Shown here in pieces: positions 1 to 12,791 of a stretch of DNA of 64,000 nt; position 1 is the stretch's first letter, and the number at the start of each line of letters is the position of its first letter. The notes below the pieces were generated by a model. That model made no database searches. It had not been told where the DNA came from and was given only the letters and a program-made list of their open reading frames with translations. This DNA comes from Bimuria novae-zelandiae CBS 107.79 (Eukaryota > Ascomycota > Dothideomycetes > Pleosporales > Didymosphaeriaceae), in assembly GCA_010015655.1 (NCBI GenBank), contig ML976705.1, forward strand, positions 336,486 to 400,485, given 5' to 3'. The position numbers and the translations under genes were made by a program.

Positions 1-3000
1 AAAAGCGTATTTCTTCGTGCTTTAGTAGATAGTGCTCCAGTCCAAAAAGCAGTTTGTGAAATAGATTCGTCCTTGGAAGGTAACATAATGACGCTGTGTT
101 GTGTGTTGCAGAAAAAGTGGTTTTCCGCTCCAGGTATCGGCTTTCCAGCACATATAACCAAGGAGTGTAGTTTTGGGGATCCATAGGGGGAGAGATATTG
201 GGGAAGGTATAACTGCATTTTGAGATGTTATGTGCCACGCCCGTAGCACACGAGACATAACGGGCAATCTGTTCGAATTGTTGCAGTCTAAGATTTCTCT
301 TCCAGCACACTGCATAATAAGCCGATTATCTTGACAGTATGTTCAGAGTAGGTATAAGCCTCATATATTCAGGTTTCAGGCCATTTGACGGGTTCGGAGT
401 GGACCTAGAAATGAATTTTGAGCCCACAGGAGAAAGCGACATTAGAATTTTCACTATAGTATGTTGTAGTCGTACGTCCTCCAACCACCACATGGCCTTT
501 TTATGGATTGCTTTGGAAACACAACAGGGGAACCATACTGGCACATTTTCCTCAATTTTCGTTCAATTGAAAGTGTGGTCAACGTATGTAGCAGTGAAAG
601 AGAAGGATAGTGACATAAAACTGACACCAAGTACTTCTGTATAAGAAGATATGCTCGCCCTCCAGGACATGTCGATATGGTGTGCTTCTTTGTAGTGCAG
701 CAGAAGAATGCATGACAAATAGCTTGCGGGATTTTGAAGAGCTTATCCAAGCTGCTGCTTCACTGTGTCAATTCCGAGGTGTGGGGGCGCCATGAAGTCT
801 TCCAACTGTTTCTATTTTGCTTATAGAGAGAGAGGTCAACTCCTCGAACATTGACATCTGTAACAGCATTCTGTGACGCGAAAAGGAGAGCATGACTCCG
901 TATCCAGTGATTTTAAACAGAAGGTTCGGTCTTCTCTCATGGGTCGGTTCTCCATCGTTTGAGAGAGGGACACGAGGTATCTTGTATTAATCGTAGCACG
1001 AGAAGAACGCCATGATCTTCGCTGTGGAGCATTTTGGTGCACGATTCGACCATGCATGAGTGTCCGGTCCCTTTTACACAATCCCTGGCGCCCACCACGC
1101 CTTTGGTAGTGTTTTGATTTAGTTGAATGACAGAGGTAGGTCTTGTTTCGCTAGTCATTTTAAACCGTAACACCGTTCTTCGGAACATCGCTGGATTGCG
1201 AACTCTTTTGGAGCAGCAAGTAGAGAGACATTGTATTTTTGGTGTGATTTTTGTTCACCAGGCTTTATGGTCTACACATTTGTCTCAAGCAACAAATTTA
1301 TAAGCCAAAGTCAAAGGCAGTGCCATGGAATGTCGAACGCTGTCTTCTTTGGCCACCCGACAGGCAAAGCGGAGCATGCAAAGAATGTTGCAGTGACTTG
1401 CGGCAGAGGAGAGAGGAGTCATGGAGCCGGATCGAATACATTCAGTCGCACCTGCCATCCATCACATGAGCTCTGAAATTCCCGCGTCCAGTGTCAACAG
1501 GCAAGATCCATTATAGGGCTTCTTAAGACGTTCAAGCCGACGGAAGGCGGTCCAGAAAATAGGCTGTATTCGTGATTGCTTCAGCGAGAAGAAACGCCTC
1601 ACATCCTGCACTTGCGACATTGTTTCTGGTGCTATTTCTTTGTAGCGCAGAAGAGAGGGAAACATTATCTTGATAGGAAGAGTTTTGACAGAGGTGCTCC
1701 AGGACATGTTACAATGTTCTCATTGTTTGTAGGGCAGACGAGACGTCAGCTTCAAGACTTCGCATGCTTCCATGGCTTCCCTACTTATCGTTCGGGCATC
1801 CGTTTTTAGGGTGGACGAGAAAGAGTTATACAACGGTTTTATTAAGTTTTGGACTGGCGGAAGGCGGTCCGGAATGCAATACTGGTTGTGAACGAATTAC
1901 AGAACAAAGGAAACGACATGTATCGAATCGTCTTGTATTTCCACAAACCCGCCATAGGACAGTCCGGACATTTTTTTGTGGGCGTATAGGGCAATCCATG
2001 ACCTCGGCTGCTCGCGTTTTGAGAGAGGCTAAGGCTCTTCCCACCATGTAGCGTATTCAAGGCGTTTTTGGAGCACAAACGAAAGAAAAGCTTAGCGAGT
2101 TAATGTTACTTTTAGAACGAGGGGAGGTGTTGCACATAGTGCTCATTACTCGTTGCTTCTGGAGCAGACGAACCGCATGATCCTGTCAATTTTGGCGTTC
2201 AAACCGGCAAGGGCACTCCAAGCCGTAAGCCTTGCACTTAGCGATTTGAGAAACAAGCAGCAGCTCTCACACATAGCCCGCCAGTGTTAATCTTTTTCGA
2301 GTCCAAGAAAACCGTCATGTACATTGGTGACGTGATTTTAGAGCGGAAGAGAGGCCCACCAGAACATAAGTTCTTTGGGTCTCAGTTTCGAGCAGAGGAA
2401 GAAATCCATTAGCAGAAACTCGGTCTTTTTTGGACCAATAGCAATCTGGGCGCACATTTGGCTTGTTTTCGGAGATTTCAGAATCAGAAGGAAGAGGAAA
2501 ATCATAATCCAGTATATGGCGAGGTTGCGTTCAAAAAAGCACTGTCCAGAACATTATGCTGTCATATATAGGTTTTAGAGCGTAGGGACAGACACATACT
2601 ACCCACTTCAAGGTTGTTTGGGTTTCTAAAGGCCGAGAGCCAGAAACATGGTTCCATTTGTTGCTTATTTTGCGAACAGAAGGAACAAACGCCACCGACT
2701 GTTCTGGTAGCTTTTTTAGTCCCACGCACATTGGTCTACAACGTGGAACTTCTCAGCTTGGATTCGACCGCGAAAAAACGTACATTTTTGCGTATAATCT
2801 GTATTTAGGCTCCACACGGCAGGAAAACATGCCGTGGGCGGGGTTTCTTTTTAAAGTAGAAGAACAGGAACCATAAGGGTAACTTTTCCGGTTTTTAGAC
2901 CCACCAGCTGCTCTTCTGGACGAAAATGGCCTGAGTAGGCTCCTTTCGAGCCACATACTCTCTGCGGTGGCGGTTTTGGTTTTGTGAGCAGGGGAGCAGC

Positions 3001-4395
3001 CAGTGTGCATAATACTGACGCCCAAATGTTTTTGAGCTCCTGCACAAAGCGTGGAGAGTCTATCACGCTTTAGTAGTGGTGTTTTTGGGAACGGACAAGT
3101 TCGGTCCAGAACATTACATGTACCTGTATACTCTGAGAGTGGAGAAAGGAGGAGAAGTGTACAGCGCACCGAAGTTGACCAAAGTGCATGAGAACGTGTG
3201 GTAGCCTTTTCGTAGTCCTGCGATGAGATAAAACGGTCTATGATTATCTCCAATGTCGCTTTTTCGAAACGGCAGAATTCCATCCGCAACATTAACTGTA
3301 GATGTAGTGTTTTAGGAACAGAGAAGAAGGAAGAGACAGAGAATGAATCGCCATACTCTTTGGACAGAACCATAGTAGTTCCGGACACTATAGCAAAGTC
3401 CTCGCAGGGTTTTGGAGCGGAGGGAACGCACACATGAGCGGCCTTGTTGCACTTTTCGAATCAAGAAGGGATACCCCACGGCGCACACATCGAAAACTTC
3501 CTGAATCTCTTCAAGACCGCAAGACAAGTCCATCAAGCGTCTCTGTTTCGATTTCAAAAGGCAGCACAGTCCCGTCCAGAACATGTGTATCCACGAACCA
3601 AATTTCTGGAGAAACTTTTCGGCTATCAATGGGAGACATGGGCCCTTAATTGCGCTTTTTATATCCTAATTATGAAGGTGCTAGGTCGGGTAGGACGTTT
3701 CAATTTAGACTTGTCTTGGACCCGTGTGTGACCCGAGGACGAGCCGTACAGCTGCCCGCCAGCAGAAGAAACATTTCGTTTCTGCCAAGCACTTTTTGGA
3801 AAGACCGGAGGCAGTCCAGGGCATAGATCCCAAAGCTATTATTTTGGAGAGCAGACACAAAGCACCATAAGTAACTTTCTCTGTAACTTTTAATGCCGAG
3901 AGAAGTCCGTCCGGAACATACGTGTCTCCGGGACAAAGTTTTGGAAACGTACATGCCAGGGCCGTCGCAGAAGCGAGGCATGGCAGGTGTGGCACGGTCT
4001 TTTGGTAGATAGCCCGGCGCGAGTCCGCAGAACATATCATGATCCAACGTCCTTTTTGGAGAACTCGATGCACCCGGTTCCTCCGCAAAAAGACATAAGC
4101 CCTGGTTGGACCCTCTTTTGGAACCCCGAGAACAGAGGCATCGCAGCAGGAGAAGACATTGAGATCATCTTCGATCTTTTTGGTAGCTCCGAAAACACAG
4201 CTCGCCGGAGGTGAAGACATATTGTTTCTGGTGTGCTCATTTTTAGTACCCCAAGAACAAAGGCCTCGCAGCAACAGAAGACATCATATGAACGTAAGAT
4301 TCTTTTTAGTGCCCTTACGAGAGCAAATGTAGTGTGAAGAACTTCGCAGTGCGAAGATCGAGGGGTATTTATATGTTTTTGGAAAGGCGGGGCAC
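1..4395. repeat. Degenerate tandem array with a 45-63 bp beat, non-coding
   Basis: No convincing gene is visible on either strand. A loose unit recurs throughout: a T-box (TTTTTGGAGC or TTTTTAGTAC type), then an AG-rich stretch, then a box ending in AGAACAT or GAAGACAT. The cleanest copies have T-boxes at 4053, 4116, 4177, 4240 and 4303 (steps 63, 61, 63, 63), with ACAT boxes ending at 4096, 4159, 4220 and 4284. Between 3793 and 4053 the T-box steps are 49, 46, 51, 61 and 53. The box GTCCAGAACAT or a near match occurs at 2544, 3104, 3574, 3909 (GTCCGGAACAT) and 3814 (GTCCAGGGCAT). Copies become hard to recognise toward position 1, and the left edge lies outside the window. CpA and TpG are common, so it is not RIPed. 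Its nature is unknown; a decayed minisatellite is the simplest reading. Confidence 0.7.
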
Positions 4396-4783
4396 GTGAT
4401 GAATTTAGTCCCGAGGTCAGATGCAGAATCGAAGGGAGAGAAGGTCGTTTGCTTGGTGCGGAGGGTGTGGTGCGGATGGAAGTGGCATTGGTGCGTGTGG
4501 CGTTGGTAGCCCTTGAGTACTTGTACGATCTGGTACGTAAAACATATTTTGGGCGCGTTTCGTGCGCGTTCGTGCCTGAACGCCCTGCGAACAGCATGGG
4601 CTTGAGAAGTGCATCTTCTGGGCTATGAGGTGTGTCATCTCTATTACGCTGTGGCAAGCTACAGGCTACATGCGAGCATTGGGCTCAGCATTGCACACTC
4701 CCAGTGTCTTACTGGAGTTGATAAACACTGGCCTTGGGCGAGTTGTTCGCTGCGCCAAGCGCGATGATATCGCATCACCTCGA
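4396..4783. other. Intergenic, 3' of USB1
   Basis: This joins the repeat array to the 3' end of the leftward USB1 gene. It contains GC-rich sequence with a GTGCG/GGTGT-rich run near 4455-4505. No gene, RNA or transposon end is recognised. Confidence 0.5.
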
Positions 4784-5861
4784 TCATCCCAGTCCCAGCA
4801 ACCCACTTTTCCTACCGAGACTGTTTTTCCTAGGGTCCAACTCGATGTTATTGACAACGTTCCCAAGCTTCGCCTTGACCCCCTCAAACGGCCCGTGCGG
4901 GGACGCAATGAACTTCGACACGTCTACACTCTGTACCAGGGTGACCCATTCCGGGTCAGGCTCCGTCAGGTTCCAAGCGATGCTGACGTGGAAGTTCTGG
5001 GTGCGGTCAATGGTGGACTTGGTCTGAGTCGGGGTACTCTCGTTCTGCGTGCTTTTCCTCCACTTCCTTGCCTTCTTGCTGGGGACGCTTTCCTCCATCG
5101 GCCCATCGCCTATGTCTCCAACGTAGAGAGGCGGATGGCCGCACTTGTCGGCTGCGTCATTGCAGGCATCGAGAAGCCTGTTTAGCTCATCTTGGACTGG
5201 CTTCTCGATCCCCAGTACAAGGAACCAGCGATTGCGCTCGTAGTTGGGCACCCATTTCAATCCTGAGAAGTTCACTTTGAATGGGCGCACAGCTGCTCTC
5301 CGCAGCGAGGCAGTCAGAGTTTCAAGGAACTTCTCTCGCTCATCAGTCTTGATCTGCAGCGTACGCGACAGAGAGACATGGAGCGGAACCAGCGTGCCTA
5401 GCTCAGACTGAAGCGAAGGATGGATCTCTGGGATCGGCAGCGCTTTCTTCAGGCTGTTATTGGTAGTTTCGATGACAGTTCGAACATGGTCTATCAGGCT
5501 GTTCAAACTTTGGAATTCACCCTGAGACGGCAACCCTCGACCACGTTAGTCCACTCCGCACGCGTGCAAAACTTCGAAAAAGGAACCAGGATGGCTTACA
5601 CTCGAGATAGACGTGGCTAGGCCAGTTCCCTTCGACATGCGGGACCGCGCGTTTCCGCCCACGGTGGAGACTGGGGTCGTCACTGGTGCTTACTCGGGCA
5701 TTTGTGGAATAGAGGTCGTGGAATGCAGCCGGAAGCGGCGGCAGGCTGGGACTTGCTTGGTCCGTCTCGCTACGTTTGCGCTTCAGGACATTGTCGCTGG
5801 GCGTGGGCGCTGCATCGTCGTCGGAATCGGAGTCTGAATATTGAACCAGAGCCAGGGGCAT
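4784..5861 (-). CDS. USB1: U6 snRNA 3' phosphodiesterase Usb1 (2H phosphoesterase)
   Basis: Usb1 trims the oligo(U) tail of U6 snRNA in the nucleus and leaves a protected 3' end for spliceosome assembly. The model has two exons, 5861-5600 and 5535-4784, giving 337 aa. The intron 5599-5536 (64 nt) starts GTAAGC, carries a CTAAC branch site and ends GAG; using this acceptor restores the family segment HVYLEWLPS across the junction, whereas the CAG 15 nt further on would frameshift. The two His-x-Ser motifs of the 2H fold are present: HVSLS near residue 140 and HVSIAW near residue 270. The N-terminus begins MPLALVQYSDSDSD, the acidic start usual in fungal homologues. The gene is divergent from PAL1. 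Family assignment is secure; function is inferred from the family. Confidence 0.93.
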
Positions 5862-6272
5862 GGTCGTGCTGGCGTGGGTTGGGCTGCTGCAGGGCCTGAC
5901 GATCTATGGTGACGACGCTTAAGTTGCTGCCAAAACGGGGACCACACGCCGGCCCAAGCACGCGGCCCACTACCTACGCGAAAACCGGACGCCAGCGGAC
6001 CCAATGGCAATGACGTAGCCGTATTGGCCGATGGTGTTGCGAACGCAACGATCTGGATGCAGGTGGGAGGAGCCAATGCGGAAGAATGACGGTGTTACGT
6101 ATGCTTTGTGCCTGCCAAGTGCGTGGTTGCAGCTTCCCTCCTGGCCTGTTATCAGAGGCCTCCGCTGTCACCTGCCTGACTTTCGTATCATCATTCAACC
6201 ACAATCACATCAAAGAGGAACATTGAAACGACTTTTCACTTACCAAGCTAAATTGACGGTCGCACAGTTACA
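5862..6272. promoter_or_regulatory. Divergent promoter interval USB1/PAL1
   Basis: These 411 bp lie between two start codons pointing outward, so both promoters must be here. The USB1-proximal half is GC-rich. No TATA box or named operator could be recognised. Confidence 0.5.
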
Positions 6273-7554
6273 ATGGACAGCGACAAAGAATTCGCCGAGG
6301 TAAGCAATCCCTTGCTGACAATACGCGCCCTCACTCAAATTCCATTCGTAGGCGCAACACTCACTGATCGACCCTCTGATCGAGCCGGACCCCAGCGATG
6401 AGACCGGCCTGAACAGCCACTTCAGATCAACCTATGCTCCGCGAAAGCAGCCTCTCACTCCACCGGGCTCTGTGGGCTCTGAAAAGTTCCCATCCGCGAG
6501 CATCCGCCAACAGAACACTAGAGGCAGTGTCGAAACCAACCCTTTCCTTCGTTCACAGAACACTGGAACCTCAACCGAAACCAATCCCTACCGCCGTTCT
6601 CGCGGCACTTCCATTTCCAAGGGGCCATCAGTCCAGCATGAAGAGACCACCCCGCGGAGCTCGAGGAGATACGATTATTATCCCTCTCCTCCCAACTCTG
6701 CCAGCCCCCGTCGCGAACAGTTCAGCAACCACCGCAAGGAAGCCTTCGGATCGATAAGCGAAGGCCGCCCCCGCCGCTCCAGTCAGCCCTCCGGAAGCAA
6801 CCCGATGAAGGGCTCCGGCCTCACGCGTGGAGGCTCCCTCCGTGAACGCTACCCCGGCGACCCCAGCACGCGGCCCCTCGACACGATCCGCAAAGAGACC
6901 AAATCTGCGCACCGCGCCCACCACCTGCGGAAGAAGAACTTCACGGGTGCCGACATCATCGACCGGCTCGACAAGACCAACATCAGCGGCGCAGCCTACC
7001 ACCACGAAGGCCCCTACGACGCCGCCAATATCGGGCGCAATCTCTCCTTCAAACACAGCCCCGTCGCCGCCGTCGCAGACTCCAACGAGGAGGCCCTCCA
7101 CGCCACGCCCCCCGAGAACATCATCGACGCCGTGCAGAAGCACCGCCCCCTCGAGGGCGTCGCCATTGTGCCCCCCGGCATACCCGACCGCCTCGGCCGC
7201 ACCTACGACTATAAAGAAGGCGCAGACCTCATGCGAGAGCCCGGCGCAGACTACCGCCGCTGGCCCGGCATCCCGTACCATCCCGACGACCTCAAGGGCA
7301 AGGGCGAGCCCTCGTTTACCATTGAGAAGGCGCTCAAGGACCACAAATTGAAAGGCGATTCGGGCGTCGAACTGCAGCCTCGTCGTCGCAATAAGAGCCT
7401 GGGCGCGGACGACGCGCCGGGTGAGATGCCTGCGGAGTCCTTCGCTGCGGCCGAGGCTAGTGGCGTGGGCCGCAGCAATACGACGGAGAGGAGCATGGGG
7501 AGCGCGCTGAAGAAAAGGTTTGGTAGCATGCGCCGGAAGAAGGTCGAGGCTTAG
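6273..7554 (+). CDS. PAL1: Pal1-family cell morphology protein
   Basis: Pal1 family proteins act at the cell cortex and endocytic sites and help maintain cylindrical cell shape in fission yeast. There are two exons, 6273-6299 (only nine codons) and 6352-7554, separated by a 52-nt GTAAGC...TAG intron in phase 0; the product is 409 aa. The N-terminal 190 residues are rich in Ser, Arg and Pro. The Pal1 core follows, from about residue 175 to 330: RPLDTIRKETKSAHRAHHL, KKNFTGADIIDRLD, then the diagnostic HHEGPYDAA near residues 226-234. The C-terminus is basic and disordered. The start was chosen at 6273 because the tiny first exon joins in frame and gives an acidic MDSDKEFAE start. Coding GC is much higher than in the flanks. 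Confidence 0.9.
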
Positions 7555-8333
7555 GAACTTCGTACCCCGCGCGGTGAGCGGTTTAGGAGTAAGAGCGTGG
7601 CGTATTTTCCGGCTGCCCATGTTGGGGAGGGGCGGGGCGTGTATTATGTTTGAATGGCGGGGAGGAGTGTATGAGTATAGGATGAGCATACAGTGGAACA
7701 CGTTTCTTTTGTCATGGGTGGGTGGCGGGCGGTCGTGTAGGATTTATGCGAGTATGATACTAGATTGATATAGACACGCGAGGCGAGCAACGCTGATATT
7801 GTTTATTACTGGCTGGACATCAATAACAATTTGGACATCTGGCTGCCTTCCTACCGGGTACATATGCTATCTGATTCACCTCAGCGTACACACGCAGTTC
7901 AGAATTTTCTGAAGCTATCACGAAGCGACTTAGCACATGATGCTCAATCGGGCTGGACGTCTGAGGCAAGGTTCCTAGCACGACTTGGAGGTTTTCCCTG
8001 ATCCCAAATCATTGGAACTTCATGAGGCCTGTTTGTACTCCAACACTCTTGCGCTCGCATACCTCACATCTCATTCTAGGTCCCATCAGCCATTGGTGTT
8101 ATGTCTTGAATATTCGCTATCAAGCAACACAGCGAGAACATCGCAGCGTGCCAAACAATGCCATCCACGCCTCTACTTTTGCCAATACACGCAAAGCCGT
8201 ACCGTCCAAATGCCGTGAAGAACGCCGTTCCCTTCCTTCTGAAATCCCAAACCTAACCGAAAATCTCACACATATACAGAAACCCTCAAGCGCTAAAAAT
8301 GAAAACAAAATGAAAGTCCATCGCAGGTGTCCT
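7555..8333. other. Intergenic between convergent PAL1 and PEX13 3' ends
   Basis: About 780 bp of ordinary-composition sequence separates the two stop codons. No gene, repeat or RIPed segment is recognised. It presumably holds both polyadenylation regions. Confidence 0.5.
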
Positions 8334-9757
8334 CTACGAATAAAACGCGCCCTTCTGAAAACTCTCAACGCCCATATCCCCCGCCTTCCCCTCGACCATC
8401 GGCGCCACCTTGACCGGCTCAGCGCCCTTCCCTGCCAAACTAACCGTCCGACTCGCCGCCGACGCGCTCGTCATCGTCTGCGCCCTGCTCCCCGCCGGAC
8501 TCCCCGCCGTAATCTGCGCCGGCTGCCTCCTCTGAATCGCCTCCAGATAAACCCCCGGGAGATACCCAACTCGCCCATCGCGCGAGCGACACCGCCACCA
8601 CTCCGACGCGTTACCCATAGGATCGGATTTCGAGAGCACGGCGACCATATCGCCCTTCTTGACGGCAAGGTCGAGCCCCGGCTGCGCGGCCATGCTCGCG
8701 TCAGGCGAGAAGTCGTACAGTGCGCGGCAGAACTCGAGTTTGTTCGGGTCGAGCGGTTCGCCGCTGGCTAGCGGGTCGTTGGCCATGAGTCGCTTCTGCT
8801 CCTCTTCTTGTGAGCGCGCCATGGTGCGGATGAGCTTGCCCATGAGGTACGGCAGGCCAAATACGGCGAGCATGAACATGATGAAGGGTTTCTTGGAGGG
8901 CTTGGCGGGGAGGGCGGAGCCGTCGGGGGCGCGGCCGTTGAAGGCGGCGAAGGAGGCGGGGGTCAGGTCTTTGGAGGACGCGGGGAGGGGGCGGCCTGTG
9001 ACTTTTGCGATTAAGGTGCGCAGCCAGCGCATGAGGGTGAAGATGCCGAGGACGGAGCCGAGGGTTTGGCGGAGGTTGCCGAATTGTTCGGCTACCGAGA
9101 CCATTGCTGTCGTGAAGTGTGAGTAATCATGGCTTGTGAGGGTGGAGGATAGTAGACATACCGAAAAACGAGGAATGCGTCGCCATGTACGTGCTCTCCA
9201 GCATTTGGGCGAAGCCGCCAAACGCACCCACGATGCCTTCTATCAGCTGGAAGGTCGTCTGTGTGTTCTGGCTGAAAGACTGGGTAAGGCTCATATTGTT
9301 CGGGTCGCCGGGCATGCCCATCCCGCCGTACATGCCGCCCATACCCATGCCCATCCCACCCATACCTCCGTACATGCCGCCGTATCCACCACCGTACATT
9401 GATCCATAGCCACCCATCCGGTTGTATGGCGAGGAGTAGCTGTTGTATCCACCCATGCCTCCAGCCATGCCTCCGGCCATGCCTCCATACGGCGAGCCGT
9501 ATCTGTTCGCGTTCATGGTGGAATAGTTAGTCGCATTGCGGTTTGCGACGGTGCTGAGCGAACTAGGCACCTCTGGCAGTGGGGGCGGATTGGATGTTGC
9601 TGTTGCCGTCGGGGCTGTTGCTGTGCTGCTTCCGGTCAGGCCTGTCATCTGTTAGCGGATGCGTGGAGTTGACCTCGGCGGACTGTCACGCACCAACTGA
9701 GGCACTGGTTGCGCCTCCGCTCCGCTCCCACGGCTTGGGCGGCGACGGTGATGCCAT
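8334..9757 (-). CDS. PEX13: Peroxin 13, peroxisomal docking-complex membrane protein
   Basis: Pex13 sits in the peroxisomal membrane with Pex14 and Pex17 and receives cargo-loaded Pex5 and Pex7. There are three exons: 9757-9694, 9641-9162 and 9106-8334 (438 aa), with introns of 52 and 55 nt. Intron 1 has a GTGCGT donor and must use the second of two nearby AGs (ATGACAG) to stay in frame. The junction of exons 2 and 3 rebuilds SSFFAMVSVAEQFGN. The N-terminus MASPSPPKPWER is typical; a Gly/Met/Tyr-rich tract with GGMGGM repeats follows at about residues 70-130. A hydrophobic segment lies at about 256-271 (FIMFMLAVFGLPYLMG). A C-terminal SH3 domain spans about 308-373 (ALYDF, EWWRCR, GYLPGVYLE). 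Length and domain order fit the family. Confidence 0.95.
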
Positions 9758-10530
9758 TCGAGCGTCGTCCTTTCCGCGCTCACCACCCCGTCATCAGGCG
9801 AATATGCGGTGTCCGTGTTTGGCGCAGGCGATGCAGAGGTTGTCAGAAAAGTCGGGCGACGTCAAGACGAGGGATGAAGCACGCCGAGGGTCGCTTGCGG
9901 GGCTGGCCGGGATGCCAATAAAGAATCGCGCGGGTCCGCAAGCCTTCAGTGCCTCAACGCAACACGCTTCTCAGCGGGTGGAAGATTGTGAGGGTATATC
10001 GTGAGCGAAGTTGTGTGTCACAGAGGCGGCGAAGATCAAGTTGAACGGCCGGCCTGTGCAGGCTCGTGCTGAGCGAGTGCAAACGCGAACATCCTCGGCT
10101 CGTTTTCTTTGGCCAGGCGAGGTAATCACAAGCCGAGTCACGCCCGGGCCCTTCTCCGCTACAACACGAGTTCTTTGCCACTCTACTAGCCGGATGCACG
10201 AAATTCGACGAGGAAACTCTTCCCGCAATCCTTCCGAAGAGCGGATAGCTGCGCGAGGAATTCGACCTCAGCAACTGAACAAGAATCGTACCGGTTTTCA
10301 CCAACCTCAACTTACAAAAGTCATCTTCTGACTGTCTTTGAATTCTTCTTCAATTGCGGCATGTTCACTTTGCCGGTTTCTAACTGTGCTAGCATGCCGC
10401 ATGAGAATTCAATATATATTGAAGCTGTGCCACATGAAGGTCAATGAAAGATGCAGCGCTTCTCCAACTATCGCCTGGATGGTATCGAGGACGAGAACCA
10501 GGTATGAGGGCGTGCAACTGAATGTTTCTA
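9758..10530. other. Intergenic upstream of PEX13 up to the transposon edge
   Basis: This 773-bp interval holds the PEX13 promoter. It is not RIPed, and short reading frames here look random. No other feature is recognised. Confidence 0.5.
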
Positions 10531-10568
10531 TCCCTCGCACTGGCAAAGCCGCCCGCTCACGGGCCACC
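10531..10568 (+). repeat. Left terminal inverted repeat of PiggyBac-like copy A
   Basis: It starts TCCCTCGCAC and is the reverse complement of 12792-12829 except for a few mismatches. TA precedes it. Confidence 0.88.
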
Positions 10569-12791
10569 TTTGAACAGCCAATCAAGTGATAGCGCATGCA
10601 AACACCAGATCTGTATCGTAATGTTAGCAATTTCTGTTTACTAGCTAAAACACGCCTTTTTTGGAAGCTCCTGCACATGCAAACATGCCAAAAGCTGCCT
10701 CTCAGCCTAGTAACGATCCTGACTTCGTCAAATACACCAAGTACACGAAAAAGGCTGGTGTTTTGCCCAATCTGCCGCGAGATCCGCCACTTGACTAGAG
10801 ACCTCTTAGAATTAACAACCCTCACGTAATAGGGAGTCCTCTATTACCTAAAGGAGTAAATAAAGGCTTACCTATTAACCTGTTTAATCTGTTCTTTGAT
10901 ATTAACGTCCTTAACTAAATCGTACACTATACAAATCAGCATGCCTCTGCGCTCCGGTACGGGCCGCAGCTGCCCTCAACGCGTAGCTGGAAGCCTACAT
11001 CACCATCTGAGCTATATACGTACTTCGCAATTGTCGTATATATGGGCCTTCACGTCGAGCCCTCACTGGAGGAGTACTAGACGCGACTCCACAAGAACGC
11101 ACCCTATCACCTAATTAATTAATATATAGTACTTAAACGTTAGCAGCAGCTAGATCGATATATATACTATATAGAGGTAGATTAGAGCTTTAAGTCTCCC
11201 TTTAGACGCGTCTAGGATCTTAGTAAGCTTATTTAAGAGTAGTGCTTAAAGTACTAGAGAGCTAGCTAACACCTCTGCGTTAACAAGGTAATTACTAGGT
11301 TTACAGGACATACGATAGAGAGTATTATAATTAAGATAAAGCCTACGCCTAAGGGCTATAAGATCTAGTGCTTAGCTAATAATAGAGTAATACTAAACTG
11401 GTTATTTTATGCTAAAGGCATAGGCAGAGGTTCTATTAACCTACTAAAGCTTCTTACTAATGCTACTACTCTAGCTTTTACGCCTATAGAGTCTGTACCT
11501 GTCTCTCTCGTCCTCGCTGTTGACGCTCACGGTCGCCGTCTCTTTCCGCCAGGTCTACACTCTGTGTGGGATAATAACCTCTTCAACACTATACCTATGC
11601 TAGAGTACCTCCGGCAGCATGGTGTAGGCTGCGCAGGCACAGTCAGAACGACAAAAACAAGGACTAAAGAGGCGTACGAGGAGACAGCAGTTGTAGAGTT
11701 AGAGGCAGAGGATGCCGCTGTTTAGACGCGCGCACGCTAGAAGTTAACAAAGGAGAGCTTTAGCTAGAAGCTTATATAGCTTAAGACGTAGTTTACAGCC
11801 AAGTTAGAGTAGGGAGAGATATACTAGGACCTTTTAAAGAGTAAGGAAGTTCTATAGGTAGCATAAAAAGATAATTAAGTTATCCTCTTTACCTCTACTA
11901 TTGCTAAGCGTAGGTTCCCACCCTTAACCCTATGCTAAGATGTTACTTATAAAAGTCGCTACTAGCTACTTAAGTCATCCTTAGGCACCGTAGAAGGTTA
12001 AGGATAAACTAGAATAATAAGAAATTACTAAATAAGATTTTTAGTAATAACTTTATTAAACTGCTTAGGATCCCTTAGTTTATAGATAAGTATAATTACT
12101 ATAAGAGTAAGGTAGATCGCTTTAACCAGGTTAAAAGTTACTACTCTATATAGCAAGTTAAGAGACGGACCTAGCGCCCGCTACTCTATTTTCTACTAGA
12201 TCTAACGCTTAATAATTGCTATAGGCTCTCCTCCTACTTGTTAGATAGAGAGGCTTAACGTGGAGGCTATAAAAAGTTTTTATACAGGCTTATAGAGTAG
12301 CTTTTTAAGCGCGGTAGCCGTCCTTGCGCAGGATCTATTAAACGTTAGAGACTTAAGGACGTATTTATTAACGCTGGCAGCAACGAGAGCTCTTACAAGT
12401 TAATAAGACTGTTTGGGGAAGCCAAAGCTTGTGTAGCTTGTGCTGAAAATGGGCGTACAAAACACAACTTCAAGCACGGCAAGACACCTCGTACGGCTCT
12501 TACAGAGACCTCTGGCAATCGTCAAGGGCGCCAGCGTCCTGCGCGTACTACTTATGGCTGCTCGCTCTGCCGACTGCCTTTGTGTAGGCCAGAAGTCAGC
12601 CCTGAGTGCTGGCAGGAGCACATACGACGCGCCCGAACAATCTCCCAGGTAGACACCACTGCAAGCTCAAGTATTAAGTAGTTCTATACTAAGACCGTCA
12701 AAAATGAAGTCTCTATACAAATCTACGTACAAATCTCATCCACCTTGGTGTTCATGCAGAATCGGAGCTACCATCCGATTGGCCTACAGAA

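Noticed and set aside
2753..3629. Minus-strand open frames of 226 and 105 codons inside the periodic array
   Set aside because: They overlap other frames of similar length, lack codon bias and family motifs, and track the repeat. They are by-products of stop-poor repeat sequence.
1..4395. CRISPR-like or telomeric array
   Set aside because: Repeats are far too divergent and irregular for CRISPR, the organism is a fungus, and no TTAGGG-type runs are present.
6628..7701. 357-codon minus-strand frame opposite PAL1
   Set aside because: A shadow of the GC-rich PAL1 coding sequence; the plus strand carries the Pal1 motifs.
9954..10825. Minus-strand frames upstream of and into PiggyBac copy A
   Set aside because: They cross the transposon border at 10531 or lack any coding character.
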